The position numbers were made by a program, and so were the translations under genes. 64,000 nucleotides of DNA. Source: Torymus aiolomorphi. Its lineage: Eukaryota; Arthropoda; Insecta; Hymenoptera; Torymidae. The stretch spans positions 87,131,948-87,195,947 of the forward strand of contig CM070873.1 in NCBI GenBank assembly GCA_036365515.1, written 5' to 3'. Shown piece by piece: positions 48,681-60,720 of the stretch (its first letter is position 1; the number at the start of each line of letters is the position of its first letter). The notes under the pieces were generated by a model. The model was not told the DNA's origin. It did no database searches and worked only from the letters and a program-made list of their open reading frames with translations.

Positions 48681-49180
48681 CGACCGGGAAATAAAACGGT
48701 ATGAAATTATCAAACATTGATTTTTATGCTCACTCGACCTTCATTTATTGCTTTTGTAAAATTAACAAATATTGCACTTTCTCATATCGATCACTGTCTA
48801 GAGGACTGGCTATAAACATGTGCGTTTGTGGTATACATACAAGCTTTATTAGAAGAGATCGTTTTAGTGCTACTTCCTTTGATATTCAAAAATAATTTTT
48901 CTACCCGCAAGAGTAACTAAATACTTCGAGTAGGCAGATTGTGGCGATGAATGTTGTCTCCACTTCAATTTTTTACAGGTTTTATTATAAATATACTATT
49001 AGCTGAACAGTTATTTTTTTCGTTTGCAGATCAAAATAATAAATGTGGATATTTTAATGAAATAATAACAATACATACATCTAATTAATAAGACTTGACG
49101 TCCAGTCACGTATTCAGTGGTCTTTCAGTTTCCTTTACCGGACAAAAGATCCATTATGTGACAAATATTGAAAACAATTA
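48681..49180. other. AT-rich spacer
   Basis: Nothing recognised. Confidence 0.45.
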
Positions 49181-49600
49181 TCCTAATCATGCGCTTCCCG
49201 AAGAACCTGCCAGGTAAGATTCCATTTGACGAAATAATTTCGAACGGACACAAAATATTCTAAAGCCTGGTATATTTGCCAGTGTCGGAGTCATGGGCGG
49301 TTTTGCCCCTATTTCCTTTGGGCGATGGGGGAGCGCGAACAAAAGAGACATAAGGGGAGAACGAACGCGGCCAGCCACGTGGGCTGAAGCGGCGTATGGC
49401 TAATGGTTCAGGAGATCACGGACGAGAAAGTCTGCCCGTCAGCCGCGATCCTCATCCTTTTTCTACTGATTCTGCGCCAGCGCGCTTTTGCACGTAGTCC
49501 AACCTCCACCCCTTTCTTCCTCGGTGTTTGACTTTTCTACTTGTTGTCGAGCCGTGACCTTGGATCTCCCTACAAATTATAAGTTTTCGTCAAGACGCAA
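49181..49600. promoter_or_regulatory. GC-richer patch
   Basis: Moderately GC-rich with GCGATGGGGGAGCGCGAAC near 49322 and CCAGCGCGCTTTTGCACG near 49477. A CAGGTAAG splice-donor-like match occurs at 49211-49218. No coding sequence established. Confidence 0.2.
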
Positions 49601-50465
49601 CTGGACGGTTTTTATGAACAAGTGGAACGTTTAATCAAGCACGATTTTCTCGATGGATCAAAGAATTATTTGCATCGAGAAAATTGACAAATATAATTAC
49701 AGTAACGCGAAATAGGAATAGAGAGTGGTAAACATTGCACCTGTGTGATCAAAGCTATAACGTATCGCGGAACATCTAAGAACCGTGGGAGAGAGGAAGA
49801 GAGTTAAATTTCACGAGATCTATATAAGTGATAAGAACGAATTTCAGATAAACAGTCTAGCATCCAAGAGAACAACAGAGCAGTCCGACTTCGTGCCACG
49901 TTTATATGCATGACTGACCAGCAGTTCGTTGCCAGCCATACGACTACTGAGGCAGTTAAAAAAAATGAACTTCCAGGTGACGCGAACACTCGCAAACGAG
50001 TTCTTATTTCGAAATGCAAAGGGTGGCTTGTCATATAGTCTCCATTCCCTTCCTCAGACCCTTAGAAGTAACCACTTAGACTCCTAGAATGATGTTTGTT
50101 CCTTCAAAAATGCTTATTCAAAAATGTTGACAACTTTTTCTAGACATTCAATGCTAGTTTTTATTGAGATAGTTACAAACGGAAACGGATCTTAACAGGG
50201 CTTTGAGAATCGATTTCTAGTATCTAAAAATGAAGCCCAGTGTTCCTAGCTCCATCCTATAGGCGCCTTTTCTGAAGATGTGGACAATCTAATTTCAAAT
50301 ATGCTCTATTTCGTTATCAAATGATGTCTCTACTATTGACTGTCACTTTGCAAGTATTTATGTTTATGAAACGTGCAAAAAAATTGAAAAAGTAAACGTG
50401 AAAACATAAAATTGAAGCTTTGTTTCGTTAATAATATTAATTCCTTAGAAAACTATAAGTAACTT
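49601..50465. other. AT-rich spacer
   Basis: A 76-codon minus frame (49804-50034) shows no domain. Nothing else recognised. Confidence 0.45.
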
Positions 50466-50857
50466 ATGTCAATAAAAATTCGGACAACTAATGAACTAAA
50501 GTTTGAATTTATGATTTATTCGCCAACGTTTCGGGAATTTCAGTTGCTCCCCTCTCCCAGGCATTAAAATAAAACATTCATCATGTGATTTGGTCCAGTG
50601 TTGATCCATAAGCCTTATAATTAGCAATAATAAAAGACTTGGAGCGACAATGAGGGGAAATAGAAAAGACTGGCTTTGGCTTTCTTTGTACTTGTATAAC
50701 ATGTATCCAAATATCATTCCCCAACTTGAACGAACTATGCAATGAATTTTCGATTTTAATGCCCTGAATAGGGGAGTAACTGAAACTCCCGAAACGTCAA
50801 CGAATAAATCGCAAATTCAAACTTTAGTTTGTTAGTTATCCGAATTTTTATTGACAT
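50466..50857. mobile_element. Fold-back element, about 105-bp arms
   Basis: The left arm (ATGTCAATAAAAATTCGGAC through CCAACGTTTCGGGAATTTCA to GGCATTAAAAT near 50570) pairs with the right arm (ATTTTAATGCC near 50754 through TGAAACTCCCGAAACGTC to CCGAATTTTTATTGACAT) with few mismatches, around a spacer of about 180 bp. No frame of note. Confidence 0.75.
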
Positions 50858-51310
50858 ACGTTACCTAACCACGAATGATTCTTGTTTCAACAAAGCTATA
50901 AGTAATGTAACATAGTGTAAGAAAATGATTAAAAATAACCACCTAAAATCGTTATGACAAAGGAAAATTTTCAACTAAAAGGTTGTGCACTCTCTTTGTG
51001 AGTACAGTGTCGTAAATGTACGACGTTAAGGTGATTAACGAAATTAACGAAATTTATGAAATCACTTTTTTCAGCTATTTTTATAAAGGATACTTCTGTC
51101 TAAAATATTAAAATTTTGTTATTAAAAATTTGCAAGATTCAATGATACAATCAATTAATTTCGTCGCAGAAGACTGTTAGTGTAATTTACTATGTATACA
51201 TTCAACCTTCTGATAAATATTTTCAGAGAACAGAGCTAACTCTATGTTAGTAGTTTTTATTTATTTTTTAGAAGAAGTTGCATAGGAGGCAAGATCGACC
51301 AAGTAGTTCC
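50858..51310. other. AT-rich spacer
   Basis: Nothing recognised. Confidence 0.45.
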
Positions 51311-51645
51311 TATCTTAAAAAAACGATGGATTTGTTATGATATCAATAATTTATTCGTAATTTGGTTGGTGAGAGTAATGGATTGCTAGGTTATTACAAA
51401 AACAAAACTGGCGCGAAATCGTGCTAAAATAACGGCGCGCGAAGCGCGCTTAGAGATGACTGGTATAATTAAAATGTAACACAACTTCCTTTCAAGCTAT
51501 ATGGTTTTAAAACAACTTTTAATATTAATTAGATAGTGCCATTCATTACGTAAACTTACTCACTATTCAACTGAAGAAAATCTTGAGATTACGACTTAAA
51601 ATCCGCTGTTAATTTATTGATATTTAGCTCCCTTAAACTTGATTT
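51311..51645 (-). repeat. Inverted copy of the 13.7-kb repeat
   Basis: The reverse complement of 13720-13890 is present, including the palindrome GCGCGCGAAGCGCGC and AACAAATCCATC/GATGGATTTGTTATGA blocks. A decayed CCGCTGTTAATTTATTGA plus TTTAGCTCCCTTAAACTT end lies at 51602-51640. About 130 bp (51470-51600) separates the two parts, so this copy has an insertion or a different internal order. Confidence 0.6.
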
Positions 51646-52560
51646 AGGTATTTTTTGATCATATTGTTGTTTTAAAAAGAAAATGGTACATTCTTATTAG
51701 AGTTTGGTATCTTAAAAAATTGTCGAAACTTATTAATGGTTTTTTCTGGCAAACGAGTTTTGTCAAAAGGTGTGCGAAAAAGTTGCGCTTCGCACACGCG
51801 TATGTATACACAGACGACAAAAAAAATTTCAAAATTCATTAAAGTTTTATACAAGTATTTTTCGTACATCTTGACATAAAGTACTGTTTTTATTTCCTGT
51901 CTTCAGGAAGTAAACACTACATGTGCTCCCTTCTAAAAAATGCCACGCGCATGCTCATTTCTCTTCTTTTATTCATTTTTATTGGCTTTTATCGGCGTCC
52001 GCGTAAGTAAGCGTAATATTTAAGTATATTATTTAAACGATGTTTGGCTAAATTTATATGGAATTTACTTGTTTCCCCACAGTTGTGGAAAATGTAAAAT
52101 TAGTTAAAAGAGGGAAACAAGTCTAACTTTGGACTCGCTTTTCAAGTCCCGCATTTATTTCATAAATGTCAAATCCTTTTTCATTTTTTTACAAAAGTAT
52201 TAACCCCAAAAGTGGTTGTATTATAGTTCCGCTTATTACATTTTCCGCTTAATATAGTCGATTTACCCAGAGTTACCTTATATTTTTGTTGCTTTAAATT
52301 CCAAAGTATGAAAAAGTAAATAAAATTTATACTTTTTCTCAATTTAAATATAAATATTAGGTTGTAGCTGAATAATATTTATTAACAAGTACTCGCTATT
52401 TGATGCTTATAAAATATGTTTTAAATTTGACTTTTTGAAAATAACTGTAAGTTTACAATGAATCAACTATATGAACGCTTTCGCAAGAGAAAAAATTAAA
52501 AATAGTCACATGGTAAAGACTGAAAATGAAAAAGAATAGGCTTATAAACAATTGATACGT
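51646..52560. other. AT-rich spacer
   Basis: Nothing recognised. Confidence 0.45.
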
Positions 52561-52720
52561 TAGCGTAGAGTTTAATAGTCTTACAGAAGGAGAAGGTGAG
52601 GTGGTTTCTTTTCCATTCCTCTTTTTATGAGTTTTCCGTTTTGGGGGAGGGGGTCGTTCTTTCACCTCATCGATTCTCCCTTTCTTTGATCTTGTCGCGA
52701 CCTGTGCGCTCATGCATACA
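52561..52720. promoter_or_regulatory. Small CpG/pyrimidine-rich patch
   Basis: GGGGGAGGGGGTCG near 52642 with pyrimidine-rich flanks; no coding sequence recognised. Confidence 0.15.
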
Positions 52721-53049
52721 GCAACGGGAATAAATAACATTTGTAGTTGCCAATCCTTTTCGTCTTTATAATTCACGTTGCCCTTGCAGACATCGAATCG
52801 CTTAATATCTTGTTGACGCGATGAAATTAATCATGCAAAGTTATTTGGGAGTAATTTAGCAGGTTAAAAAACATAAAATGCTATTATATTTTATGAAATA
52901 ATTAGAGAACAGTTTGAAAAGATAATTTATTTTAAAAATGTACTGTTTATTGCGTGTTAAATGGAGGTTTAAATGCCAAAAAGAGTGAAAAAACCACGGA
53001 AAACAATAAAAATTGGCATAATGCGTGAATGGCTGATCGTTGCCGCAAA

Positions 53050-53228
53050 AAGCCGGCAAACAGAAATTACGACCGGTCATTCTTGCCGAAAAAAAAAATA
53101 AGCCACGCGCGCTGGGCACGCGAACGGATAATAATATACGCGCGCTCGGAGTGAGAGAGATCCAGTATGCGTCGCGCTGGTAACCGATCGAAGTTTCAGT
53201 CGTGTTGGGGTGCACGGACATGCAGCCC

Positions 53229-53287
<59 letters not shown>

Positions 53288-53620
53288 CTTCCCCCTCTCT
53301 CCCTCTCTTTGGGAGTGATAGCGGCAGACAGAGGGAGAGAGTGAGTTCGCGATCGATACGAGCCTGCGCTGCCACCCTCCCACCGCCTGGTTGAGCCGAT
53401 TTTTTCCCTCGGCGTGCGCATGCGCAGCGCGAGCGCCGGCCTTTCCCCTTTTCAAAGCAGCGCAGCCCCGAGCGCGCGGCGCGCTCTACGCTCTGCCTTC
53501 ATTATACCGGCCCTTTCCCTCGCTTCTCTCCCGCTCGTTCTCGTTATACCCCCCTCGATGCTTTCGTTCGTATACGCGCGAGCTCTCTTCCCCGCCCTCT
53601 ATTCTATGTATCAACATATC
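53050..53620. promoter_or_regulatory. CpG island with (CT)n tract
   Basis: A GC-rich island with (CT)26 at 53232-53284, palindromic GCATGCGC motifs and CpG-dense CCCGAGCGCGCGGCGCGC near 53467. Frames of 75-199 codons on both strands translate the same bases and the CT repeat. It lies immediately before the 4.55-kb element. Regulatory role inferred. Confidence 0.4.
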
Positions 53621-54239
53621 CGTTGCAATTTTAAGCGTATTTCATTTTATAATCGTCCAAAAAATACTTGCATTAAATGGAAAATTATGCCTTTTTTCAT
53701 TCGTTTTTCAGCAATCGATTTCTATGACTCGCAGACTTAATATCTGCCAAGTTTTACAATTTCGATGGAGAATTAAAACTGCATTAATCATTTAGTTTAA
53801 AATGTAAAAAATTAAAACGTTGTAATTTGACATAGTAAAGTCGAATCTTATTTGTTGGCCGGTAAGGTAAAAGTACCACTTAGAAACGCTTTTTCGAAAG
53901 GTGTTTGAATATTATGAAATATTAAATTACTAACGGTGATGATATATAAAATTAATATACAAATCGATAGGTTAATGGGCTTAGGATGGATTACCGAGCT
54001 TAATCAAGCTTATTTATTATAAAATAAAATTAATATTTAAAAATAAATAGAAACACTGATTTAGAGGATGTCCGTCTTGGAAACGCTTTATGTCCCTCGT
54101 AGAAACACTTACTTACACGCTATATAAAATTGTTTTACAATACTTTTAATATATTGGAATGCATAAATAATTATTAAATTTTAATATTTAACGTATATTA
54201 TGAGTGTTTATTATACTTTGTTGTGTTATATCCCATACA

Positions 54240-55275
54240 GCATGAAAGAAAACTGAAATAATTACATGAAATAATTCATGAATTAATACATTGAAATGAT
54301 TTAGAAAGAATTTTAAAAGGAAAAAAAATTAATTTTAAATTAATTTTTAAAATAATATATGGAATCCTTACAAAATACTTTCAAAAATCTTCCAAAAAAA
54401 TAAAAAAAGTGTTACCAAAAAATAATTACACGAATTAATTCTGAAAGGACTTTGAAAAGATTTTTTGAAAGAATACATAAAATAATTTCGAAATTATTGC
54501 AAGTATTCTTTCATGCAATAATTCAGAAATAATTTCAGAAAGATACAAATTAATCATTCACAAAAATAATTCAGTATCTATTCAAAAATCTTACATGAAT
54601 TATTTCATGAAATCTTCTGGGAAACTCGTGTGAATTAATACAAGAAATAATTTTGAATTCTTTTGAAAAAGATTTTTAGAATAAAATTTTTTAAAACAAA
54701 ATAGCAAAAAAAATAATTACACGAATTAATTCTGAAAGGACTTTGAAAAGATTTTTTGAAAGAATACATAAAATAATTTCGAAATTATTGCAAGTATTCT
54801 TTCATGCAATAATTCAGAAATAATTTCAGAAAGATACAAATTAATCATTCACAAAAATAATTCAATATCTATTCAAAAATCTTACATGAATTATTTCATG
54901 AAATCTTCCGGGAAACTCGTGTGAATTAATAGATTTTTTTAAAGAAAACATAACAATTCAGCAATCATGTCAAGAATTATATCACGAAATAATTCAGAAA
55001 TAATTTCAGAATGATAAAAATTAATCATTCACAAAGATAATTCAATATCTATTGAAAATAATTTCATGATTTATTTCATGAAATGTTGCGGGAAACTCAC
55101 GTGAATTAATACAAGAAATAATTTAGAATTCGTTTGAAAAAGATTGTTACAATAAAATTTTTTAAAACACAATAGCAAAAAAGATATTTACACGAATTCT
55201 TCCTGAAAGAACCTTGAAAAGATTTTTTGAAAGAAAACATAAAATAGTTCAGAAATTATTGCAGGTATTCAACAC
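54240..55275. repeat. Tandem array with 291-bp period
   Basis: AATAATTACACGAATTAATT at 54421 recurs at 54712 with the following 220 bp nearly identical (TTTTTTGAAAGAATACATAA, TTCTTTCATGCAATAATTCA, GGGAAACTCGTGTGAATTAA). Two more diverged, partly shortened units follow to 55275. The array is built from short words GAATTAATTC, GAAATAATTC and TTGAAAGA. Confidence 0.75.
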
Positions 55276-55363
55276 GAAAAGGGCAGCGTCCGTATATAAG
55301 AGGCATCGTATAATGTATTTATTTTGTTTTTAATTCGAATTTGTTTCAATCAAATAAGTCCTA

Positions 55364-56424
55364 ATTAATACAATATTTAATAAACAAAACTTACTAAATA
55401 AGTATATACTAATTAAACAAAGTTAATATTAAAAAATAAAGAAATATTAGAAATAAATATTCTAATTTATTTTGTCAGTCATTTTGCACTATATAATGAA
55501 AAAAATGAAATGATTGGATAATGATCGGATTTAGTCGTCCATTGTTTTCTACATTCGTATGATCCTATTAAAGAACGTATTAAAATGTGTGGGGGTATAT
55601 AATTTTTCGTTTTTGTGAACTAAGATAGATTGAAACATTTACTAATTGCGAAAAATATTAATTTGAAAAGTTAATGTAAGAATATAAAAACTTAAAATAA
55701 AAGGAAAAAAAACATTTAAAGATGAATAATATAGGTACTTAAAATAAGCAATATTTTTTATTATTATTCATAATAGTATTCTTTCAGTATGACAATGTTT
55801 AGAAGTCCCCTCAAAATCGACAGAAATATTATTTATACGTCTGCCAAGAGTAAAGAGCCTTTGACTCTAAAAGTTGATTCTAAATTGAAAACACTACAAA
55901 TAATAATAACGTCGGTAAGGTAGAGCTCATTCTATTCATCTCTGCATTATATGCAATTATCATTTTTTTATTTTTATCAAATTTCGGGAAAAGAGCTCTT
56001 TATTGCCCTTCGTAATGACAAAAATACACTATGTGTAAATTTTCAAGTTATTGCTCGTTATAGATTTTACAGGAAACAGGTTGAAAAATTTTCTACCAGT
56101 TTTTTATGAAAAATAATGAACAGAATTTCTGAAAAATTTATAGGTGTATTATTTATGCAATTACGGAGTGCAGTGAAGAGCTTCATTCATCAAAAGTTGA
56201 ATCTAAGATCAAAAAAATGTAAAAACTCATAACGTCGGTAAGGAAGAGCTCCCTTTATATACACACATTTCACATCGACTTAATACAATATTTAATAAAC
56301 TAAAAGTATTAAATAACTATGAATTAATTGATCAAAGTTAATATTAAAAAATAAAGTAATATTAAGAATAAATTTTCTGTATCACTCATATTGCAGTATA
56401 TAATGAAAAAATGAAATGATCTAA
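55364..56424. repeat. Direct repeats flanking about 760 bp
   Basis: About 150 bp starting CTAATTAATACAATATTTAA with AAAGTTAATATTAAAAAATA and TATAATGAAAAA (55364-55515) recur at 56279-56424 with moderate divergence. Between them AATAACGTCGGTAAGGTAGA (55907) and CATAACGTCGGTAAGGAAGA (56228) form a second direct pair. Confidence 0.6.
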
Positions 56425-56430
56425 CAAGCG

Positions 56431-56497
56431 AGCGATAGCGTAATGGATAGCGTATTTGCGTAGTACCCAAGCGACCCGGGTTCGAATCTCCATCATG
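56431..56497 (+). pseudogene. tRNA-like sequence, possibly Arg-related
   Basis: AGCGATAGCGTAATGGATAG resembles the 5' half of arthropod tRNA-Arg (A box GCNTAATGGATA), and GGGTTCGAATC is an intact B box at 56478-56488. The anticodon stem is not convincing and the T stem is weak. It lies inside the 4.55-kb element, next to the flip-flopped array. Confidence 0.4.
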
Positions 56498-56614
56498 TAA
56501 AAAATTTTTCTGCGTTTTTTTCTGCGATAAAATAGTGTAAAATTATTAACAATGTAAATATATGTAAAAATAGTTAGAATATTATTTAAATAATATTCTA
56601 AATTATAAAAATGT

Positions 56615-57305
56615 ACCTTCAAATACGGGATTATATATACCCTTCGAAATTTATTGTTAGTAATATTTACTAAATATTTTCTAATTAATTCACAATATTT
56701 ATTCCTGAATCCTTCCAAAAATCTTTCATTGAAAGGATTCTGCAATAATACATGATTTTATAACCTTCGAAATTTTTTGTTAGTAATATTTCCATTATAT
56801 TTTCGAATTAATTCACAATATTAATTCCTGAATCCTTTCATACATCTTTCATTGAAAGGATTCAGGAATTAATTTTGTGAATTAATTCGAAAATATTATG
56901 GAAATATTACTAAAAAGAAATTTCAAAGAGTATAAATAACGTATTATTGCAGAATCCTTCCAATGAAAGATGTCTGAAAGGATTTAGGAATTAATTTTGT
57001 GAATTAATTCGAAAATATTATGGAAATATTACTAAAAAGAAATTTCGAACAGTATAAATCACGTATTATTACAGAATCCTTTCAATGAAAGATGTCTGAA
57101 AGGATTCAGGAATTAATTCACAAATTAATTCCTGAATCCTTTGAGACATCTTTCATTGGAAGGATTCTGTAATAATACGGGATTTATCCGTCTTCCAAAT
57201 TTCTTGTTAGTAATATTTTCATAATATTTTCGAATTAATTCACAAAATTAATTCGTGAATCCTTTCAGACATCTTTCATTGAAAGGATTCTGCAATAATA
57301 TGTGA
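56615..57305. repeat. Array of about 120-bp units in alternating orientation
   Basis: The unit CGAAATTTNTTGTTAGTAAT ... GAATTAATTCACAA ... CTTTCATTGAAAGGATTC occurs about six times: two forward (56632, 56762), two reversed (about 56860-57095), then about two forward again (57120-57303). Junctions fall within the palindromic words GAATTAATTC and TGAATCCTTTCA. Confidence 0.7.
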
Positions 57306-57308
57306 TAT

Positions 57309-57648
57309 TAATTCTGAAAGGATTCTGAAAGATTCTTTCAGAAATCATTCAGTGAAAGGATTCTGTAATGATGCTATGTCCGGGGTATTTTCCTTTCAGA
57401 ATTATTTCAGGAAATAATTTTGAAATATCTTTTAGTAACCTTTTGGTAATAATCCATGAATCCTTTCAGAAATCTTCTATTGAATAAATTTTGCAATGAT
57501 ATTATAAATTATTTTTGAATTATTCCATTGAATTAATTCTGAAAGGAAAATACCCCGGACATAGCATTATTACAGAATCCTTTCACTGAATGATTTCTGA
57601 AAGAATAAAATTATTTCATGCATTCTTTCAGAATCCTTTCAGAATTAA
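57309..57648. mobile_element. Fold-back with CTATGTCCGGGGTATTTTCC arms
   Basis: TTAATTCTGAAAGGATTCTG ... ATGCTATGTCCGGGGTATTT pairs with AAATACCCCGGACATAGCAT ... CAGAATCCTTTCAGAATTAA. Arms are about 100 bp around a spacer of about 110 bp. Outer arm words are the same as those of the preceding array. Confidence 0.7.
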
Positions 57649-58416
57649 TACATGCTGTGTGGGATTAACTTTTTAATGTAACGATAAAACGCAACCTATA
57701 AAGTGTAGTTATGCATCGAAGCGAGAAAAATATAAACATTTCTCCAAAAGTAAAGGGTCCTCAAAACACTTTATAGGTTATGTTTTATGAGTTCTATTGT
57801 GACGTTAAAAAGGTAATATTGGGCATAATCATCATATAGAATATACAATAGAGGCCTTAATTTGACAATTCATTACGTATTCAAAAGTATAAAAAGTATT
57901 TTAGCAGCTGTAATTCTGGTGTAAACATGTGTTTCTAAGACGGCATAGTATGTCCCTCACTTGAAACACGTACTCCAGAGCGTTTCAAAAGGGGACATGA
58001 AAAAAATTGATGTACCTCGTATGAAACAGAGGTTTAATTAAATAAAAAACATTAAAAATCGAAAAAATAGTACATTAATAGAATCTATGGCACGCCAACT
58101 TTCGTATAAACTATTACATATAGTTGGATTTCTAGTAGATCTTAAAGAAAATTCGAACAATCCACTAATTTGACTTGAATCATAGTATGTTTACACTACT
58201 ATGCAGATACCTTAATTAAATAATATTTTTCTATTAGTTATATGCAACAGAACTGTTCAGAATTTTAGCAACACAAATAAAAATATCTATTGAAACTAAT
58301 AACATTTTTCTATTTTATGAAAAGTGTAATATAGTTCTTTTAATATTTAATTAATGCTAGTGTTTCTAAGAGGTACCACTTTTCATTAAGTGTTTCTAAG
58401 GGGTACTTTTACCTTA

Positions 58417-59186
58417 TCATCTCTGTGGCAGATTTATAATTTGATCATAATTGATAAAAGTTTTTTTTAAAAATCACTGCGAATTCATTAGCATTTAATT
58501 TATTATTCCACTAAATTAATTATTGACGCTAAAAAGAAAAAGTTTGCGCAAAAATGAACTGAAATTTTGACTTGTAACTTTTTCGCAGTGGTAGAATTTT
58601 ATAAATGTATTGTACTCTATATTTTATATAACTCGATGCATTTCCTTTTAGAATATGTAATATAATTTCAGATAACGACTTTATATATTAGCTAGATCAT
58701 TAAAAAATATTTTTGTAAAAAGATGATTTTTTTTGCTAAACGGTAACAAGAGTAATGCTCAACTAATCTGCATAAATTATACATGGACTATGGTACTCTG
58801 TCCCTATGCATAATCGTCTATACGTATAATGTAATTAATATATCGACGCTCACTACAAAAAGTGGCACGATTCAGATTCCGACGATACTAGCACATTTAT
58901 TGGTTTGCGTCGAAGACTATAGCACGAACTGCTAGATTGTGATGAAGACTAACGCGTTCCAGCGTATATAGCGAAAACTACAGTACATTTCGCGAGGTTG
59001 CGACGAAAACTATCACGTTTCGAAAGATTACGGGAAGCAGTGGTATCATGTACGGTAAACAATTTGTTTTTATTCTTAATATCTATATCTTTCAAATATG
59101 CATAAAATTGCTTACAGTCAAAATAATTAACGTTAGATCAGTTAACAACAGTTTGAAAGACTAACTACGTTATCGACACTATTTTT
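58417..59186. other. AT-rich spacer
   Basis: A short degenerate run of CGACGAAAACTA/GCACGTTTCGA-type words near 58850-59035 (GTCGAAGACTATAGCACGAA, GACGAAAACTATCACGTTTC) suggests a decayed tandem repeat. No gene. Confidence 0.4.
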
Positions 59187-59332
59187 AGTTTCTCAATAGT
59201 ACTTTTCGTCACGGGTGCGGAAGTAGATTATTTACTTCATGTGACGTTTTTCACTTGGGCGAAACGAAAGCGAAAAGTCACACGAGATAAATAATGTACT
59301 TACGTATACTAGTCTCGAACCGTATTTTATAG
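59187..59332. mobile_element. Hairpin-family element
   Basis: The left terminus CAATAGTACTTTTCGTCACG is followed by GATTATTTACTTCATGTGAC, which pairs with GTCACACGAGATAAATAATG. The loop GGGCGAAACGAAAGCG is a decayed form of the family loop. Inner arms match those of the 11.24-kb and 16.0-kb copies. Confidence 0.6.
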
Positions 59333-59816
59333 CACGAGCGCTGAAAAATCATATCAAAGTTGTAATTTTGTGGTTAGAGGGGTATAAAAGAATTTATTGT
59401 GAAGATTCCGTTGGTATAATGAAAGAAATCATGGTTTTTTTATATTCATTTTGAAATTTTTCGTGATCGGCTTTGATTTAGGCAGGGAGAAAAATAAGTA
59501 TTGATTCTCATTCAAAATTAGCGTGGACATCGGGGATAGTGTTAGTTTTCGTCAAAAGCTTGCGAATCGAGTTAGTTTTCGTCGCTAATTCATAAATCAT
59601 GCTACTTTTCCTCGCAATTTCCGAATCCTGCTTGTATTCAGCATGCTAGTGAGGAAGGAAGCAACAAAACATGCTAGTTTTCGTAGGAGGCGTCGCCTCC
59701 TAAACAATTTTTTTTTTTTTACTTTTTGGCTAAAATCCTATGTATAACAGTTATCCTCTTTAAAAAAGACATTTGTTGGCATGTCGTCCCCTATAGCGGA
59801 GCAAAATATTTCGTTC
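59333..59816. other. AT-rich spacer
   Basis: CTAGTTTTCGTCGC/GTTAGTTTTCGTC-type words recur near 59540-59690 (for example GTTAGTTTTCGTCAAAAGCT, GTTAGTTTTCGTCGCTAATT, ATGCTAGTTTTCGTAGGAGG), a short degenerate repeat complementary in type to the GACGAAAACTA words near 58990. No gene. Confidence 0.4.
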
Positions 59817-59858
<42 letters not shown>

Positions 59859-59882
59859 CAATAATAATAATAATAATAATTT
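59817..59882. repeat. (AAT)n microsatellite
   Basis: About 22 AAT units with one AACAAC interruption. Confidence 0.95.
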
Positions 59883-60172
59883 ATCTGTAGATAACAATAT
59901 CAAGATATTGATTTTATGCCGATCTCAAAAAGTGTTATCCAGTGACGACCACTTTTAGATTTGATGGAATTTCGAGTTTAAACAATGCCTATTACATATT
60001 AATGAAAGGCGAAATATTTTAAAAGTATGCTAGAAAGTTCATATTGATTATTACAAAACTTTTTTAGTATTCTTAAAACAAAAAAAAATTAAATTCAATT
60101 AAAAATTAATAACAGTATTTATTTTATGTACGCATAATAATTATAGATAAATATGAATTTATCTGGATGTAA
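59883..60172. other. AT-rich spacer
   Basis: Nothing recognised. Confidence 0.4.
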
Positions 60173-60371
60173 CCCTGGTGGAAATCCAAAACATTTTACA
60201 ACTAATAATTGGCTATTTATATTAGAAACTTGCTATAAAATGGGAACCTCCCTTGTCCAATTTCTAGCTTCCGGTGAAATGCTTTTTCCTAAAGCGTTTC
60301 TCTACTAGTTATTTTTCCTACCTATTTACTAAGATTGTTGCCATTTCGTAATAGACGAATTTCCACCAGGG
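60173..60371. mobile_element. 199-bp MITE with CCCTGGTGGAAAT ends
   Basis: Left CCCTGGTGGAAATCC and right GAATTTCCACCAGGG are inverse at 14 of 15 positions. The interior matches 42416-42545. It looks complete, whereas the 42-kb copy is expanded. Confidence 0.7.
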
Positions 60372-60720
60372 AAACTAGAAGAAAATAAGATAGATTTTGT
60401 TTGGCATCGACACTCAAGATATATGAGGAAATATACAAAAAAATTTAACTTTTGACGGCCTCAAAACTGATCAAAAATGTTTTTGAAGGCACACCTTCTG
60501 GACCCGTTTTTTCTTCTTTCTGATGTCACAAAGTATATGGGAAAAATCGTGTACAATTAAAAACATTTTTGTTATAAGTCTCTTTTCAATTGCTTCAACA
60601 TTTTTCTCACATATTGTAAAGTATAAAAATCGAGAAAAACTATGTGCGTAAAAAAAAATTTGCAGTTTTGAGACGAAAAGGGCATATTAAATGTGGAATG
60701 GCTTATATATGAGCAAATCT
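60372..60720. other. AT-rich spacer
   Basis: Nothing recognised beyond A/T runs. Confidence 0.35.

Larger units (their letters stand above)
53863..58416. mobile_element. 4.55-kb TIR element with reiterated end motifs and a repeat-filled interior
   Basis: The left end TAAGGTAAAAGTACCACTTA and the inverse of the right end (TAAGGTAAAAGTACCCCTTA) match over about 30 bp. Inside both ends the motif TAGAAACRCTT / GTGTTTCTAAG and GTCCCT/GGGACAT-type words recur (left: 53879, 54078, 54099; right: about 57930, 57955, 57985, 58360 and 58390), like subterminal transposase-binding sites. There is no open frame above about 120 codons, so it is non-autonomous. The interior carries a satellite-like tandem array, a direct repeat pair, a tRNA-like segment, flip-flopped 120-bp units and a fold-back. 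No target duplication is clear (flanks GCCGG/TCATC). Confidence 0.55.

Noticed and set aside
48189..48717. 162- and 174-codon minus frames
   Set aside because: They cross the (TC)n tract and are Arg-Glu and Arg/Pro-rich artefacts of a CpG island.
49189..49220. ATG followed by eight codons and a perfect CAGGTAAG splice donor
   Set aside because: Such 8-base matches are expected about once or twice by chance in 64 kb on both strands. There is no upstream promoter support or partner acceptor.
52856..53455. 199-codon minus frame
   Set aside because: It translates the (CT)n tract and the flanking CpG island, then AT-rich DNA; no domain and a conflicting 114-codon frame on the same strand.
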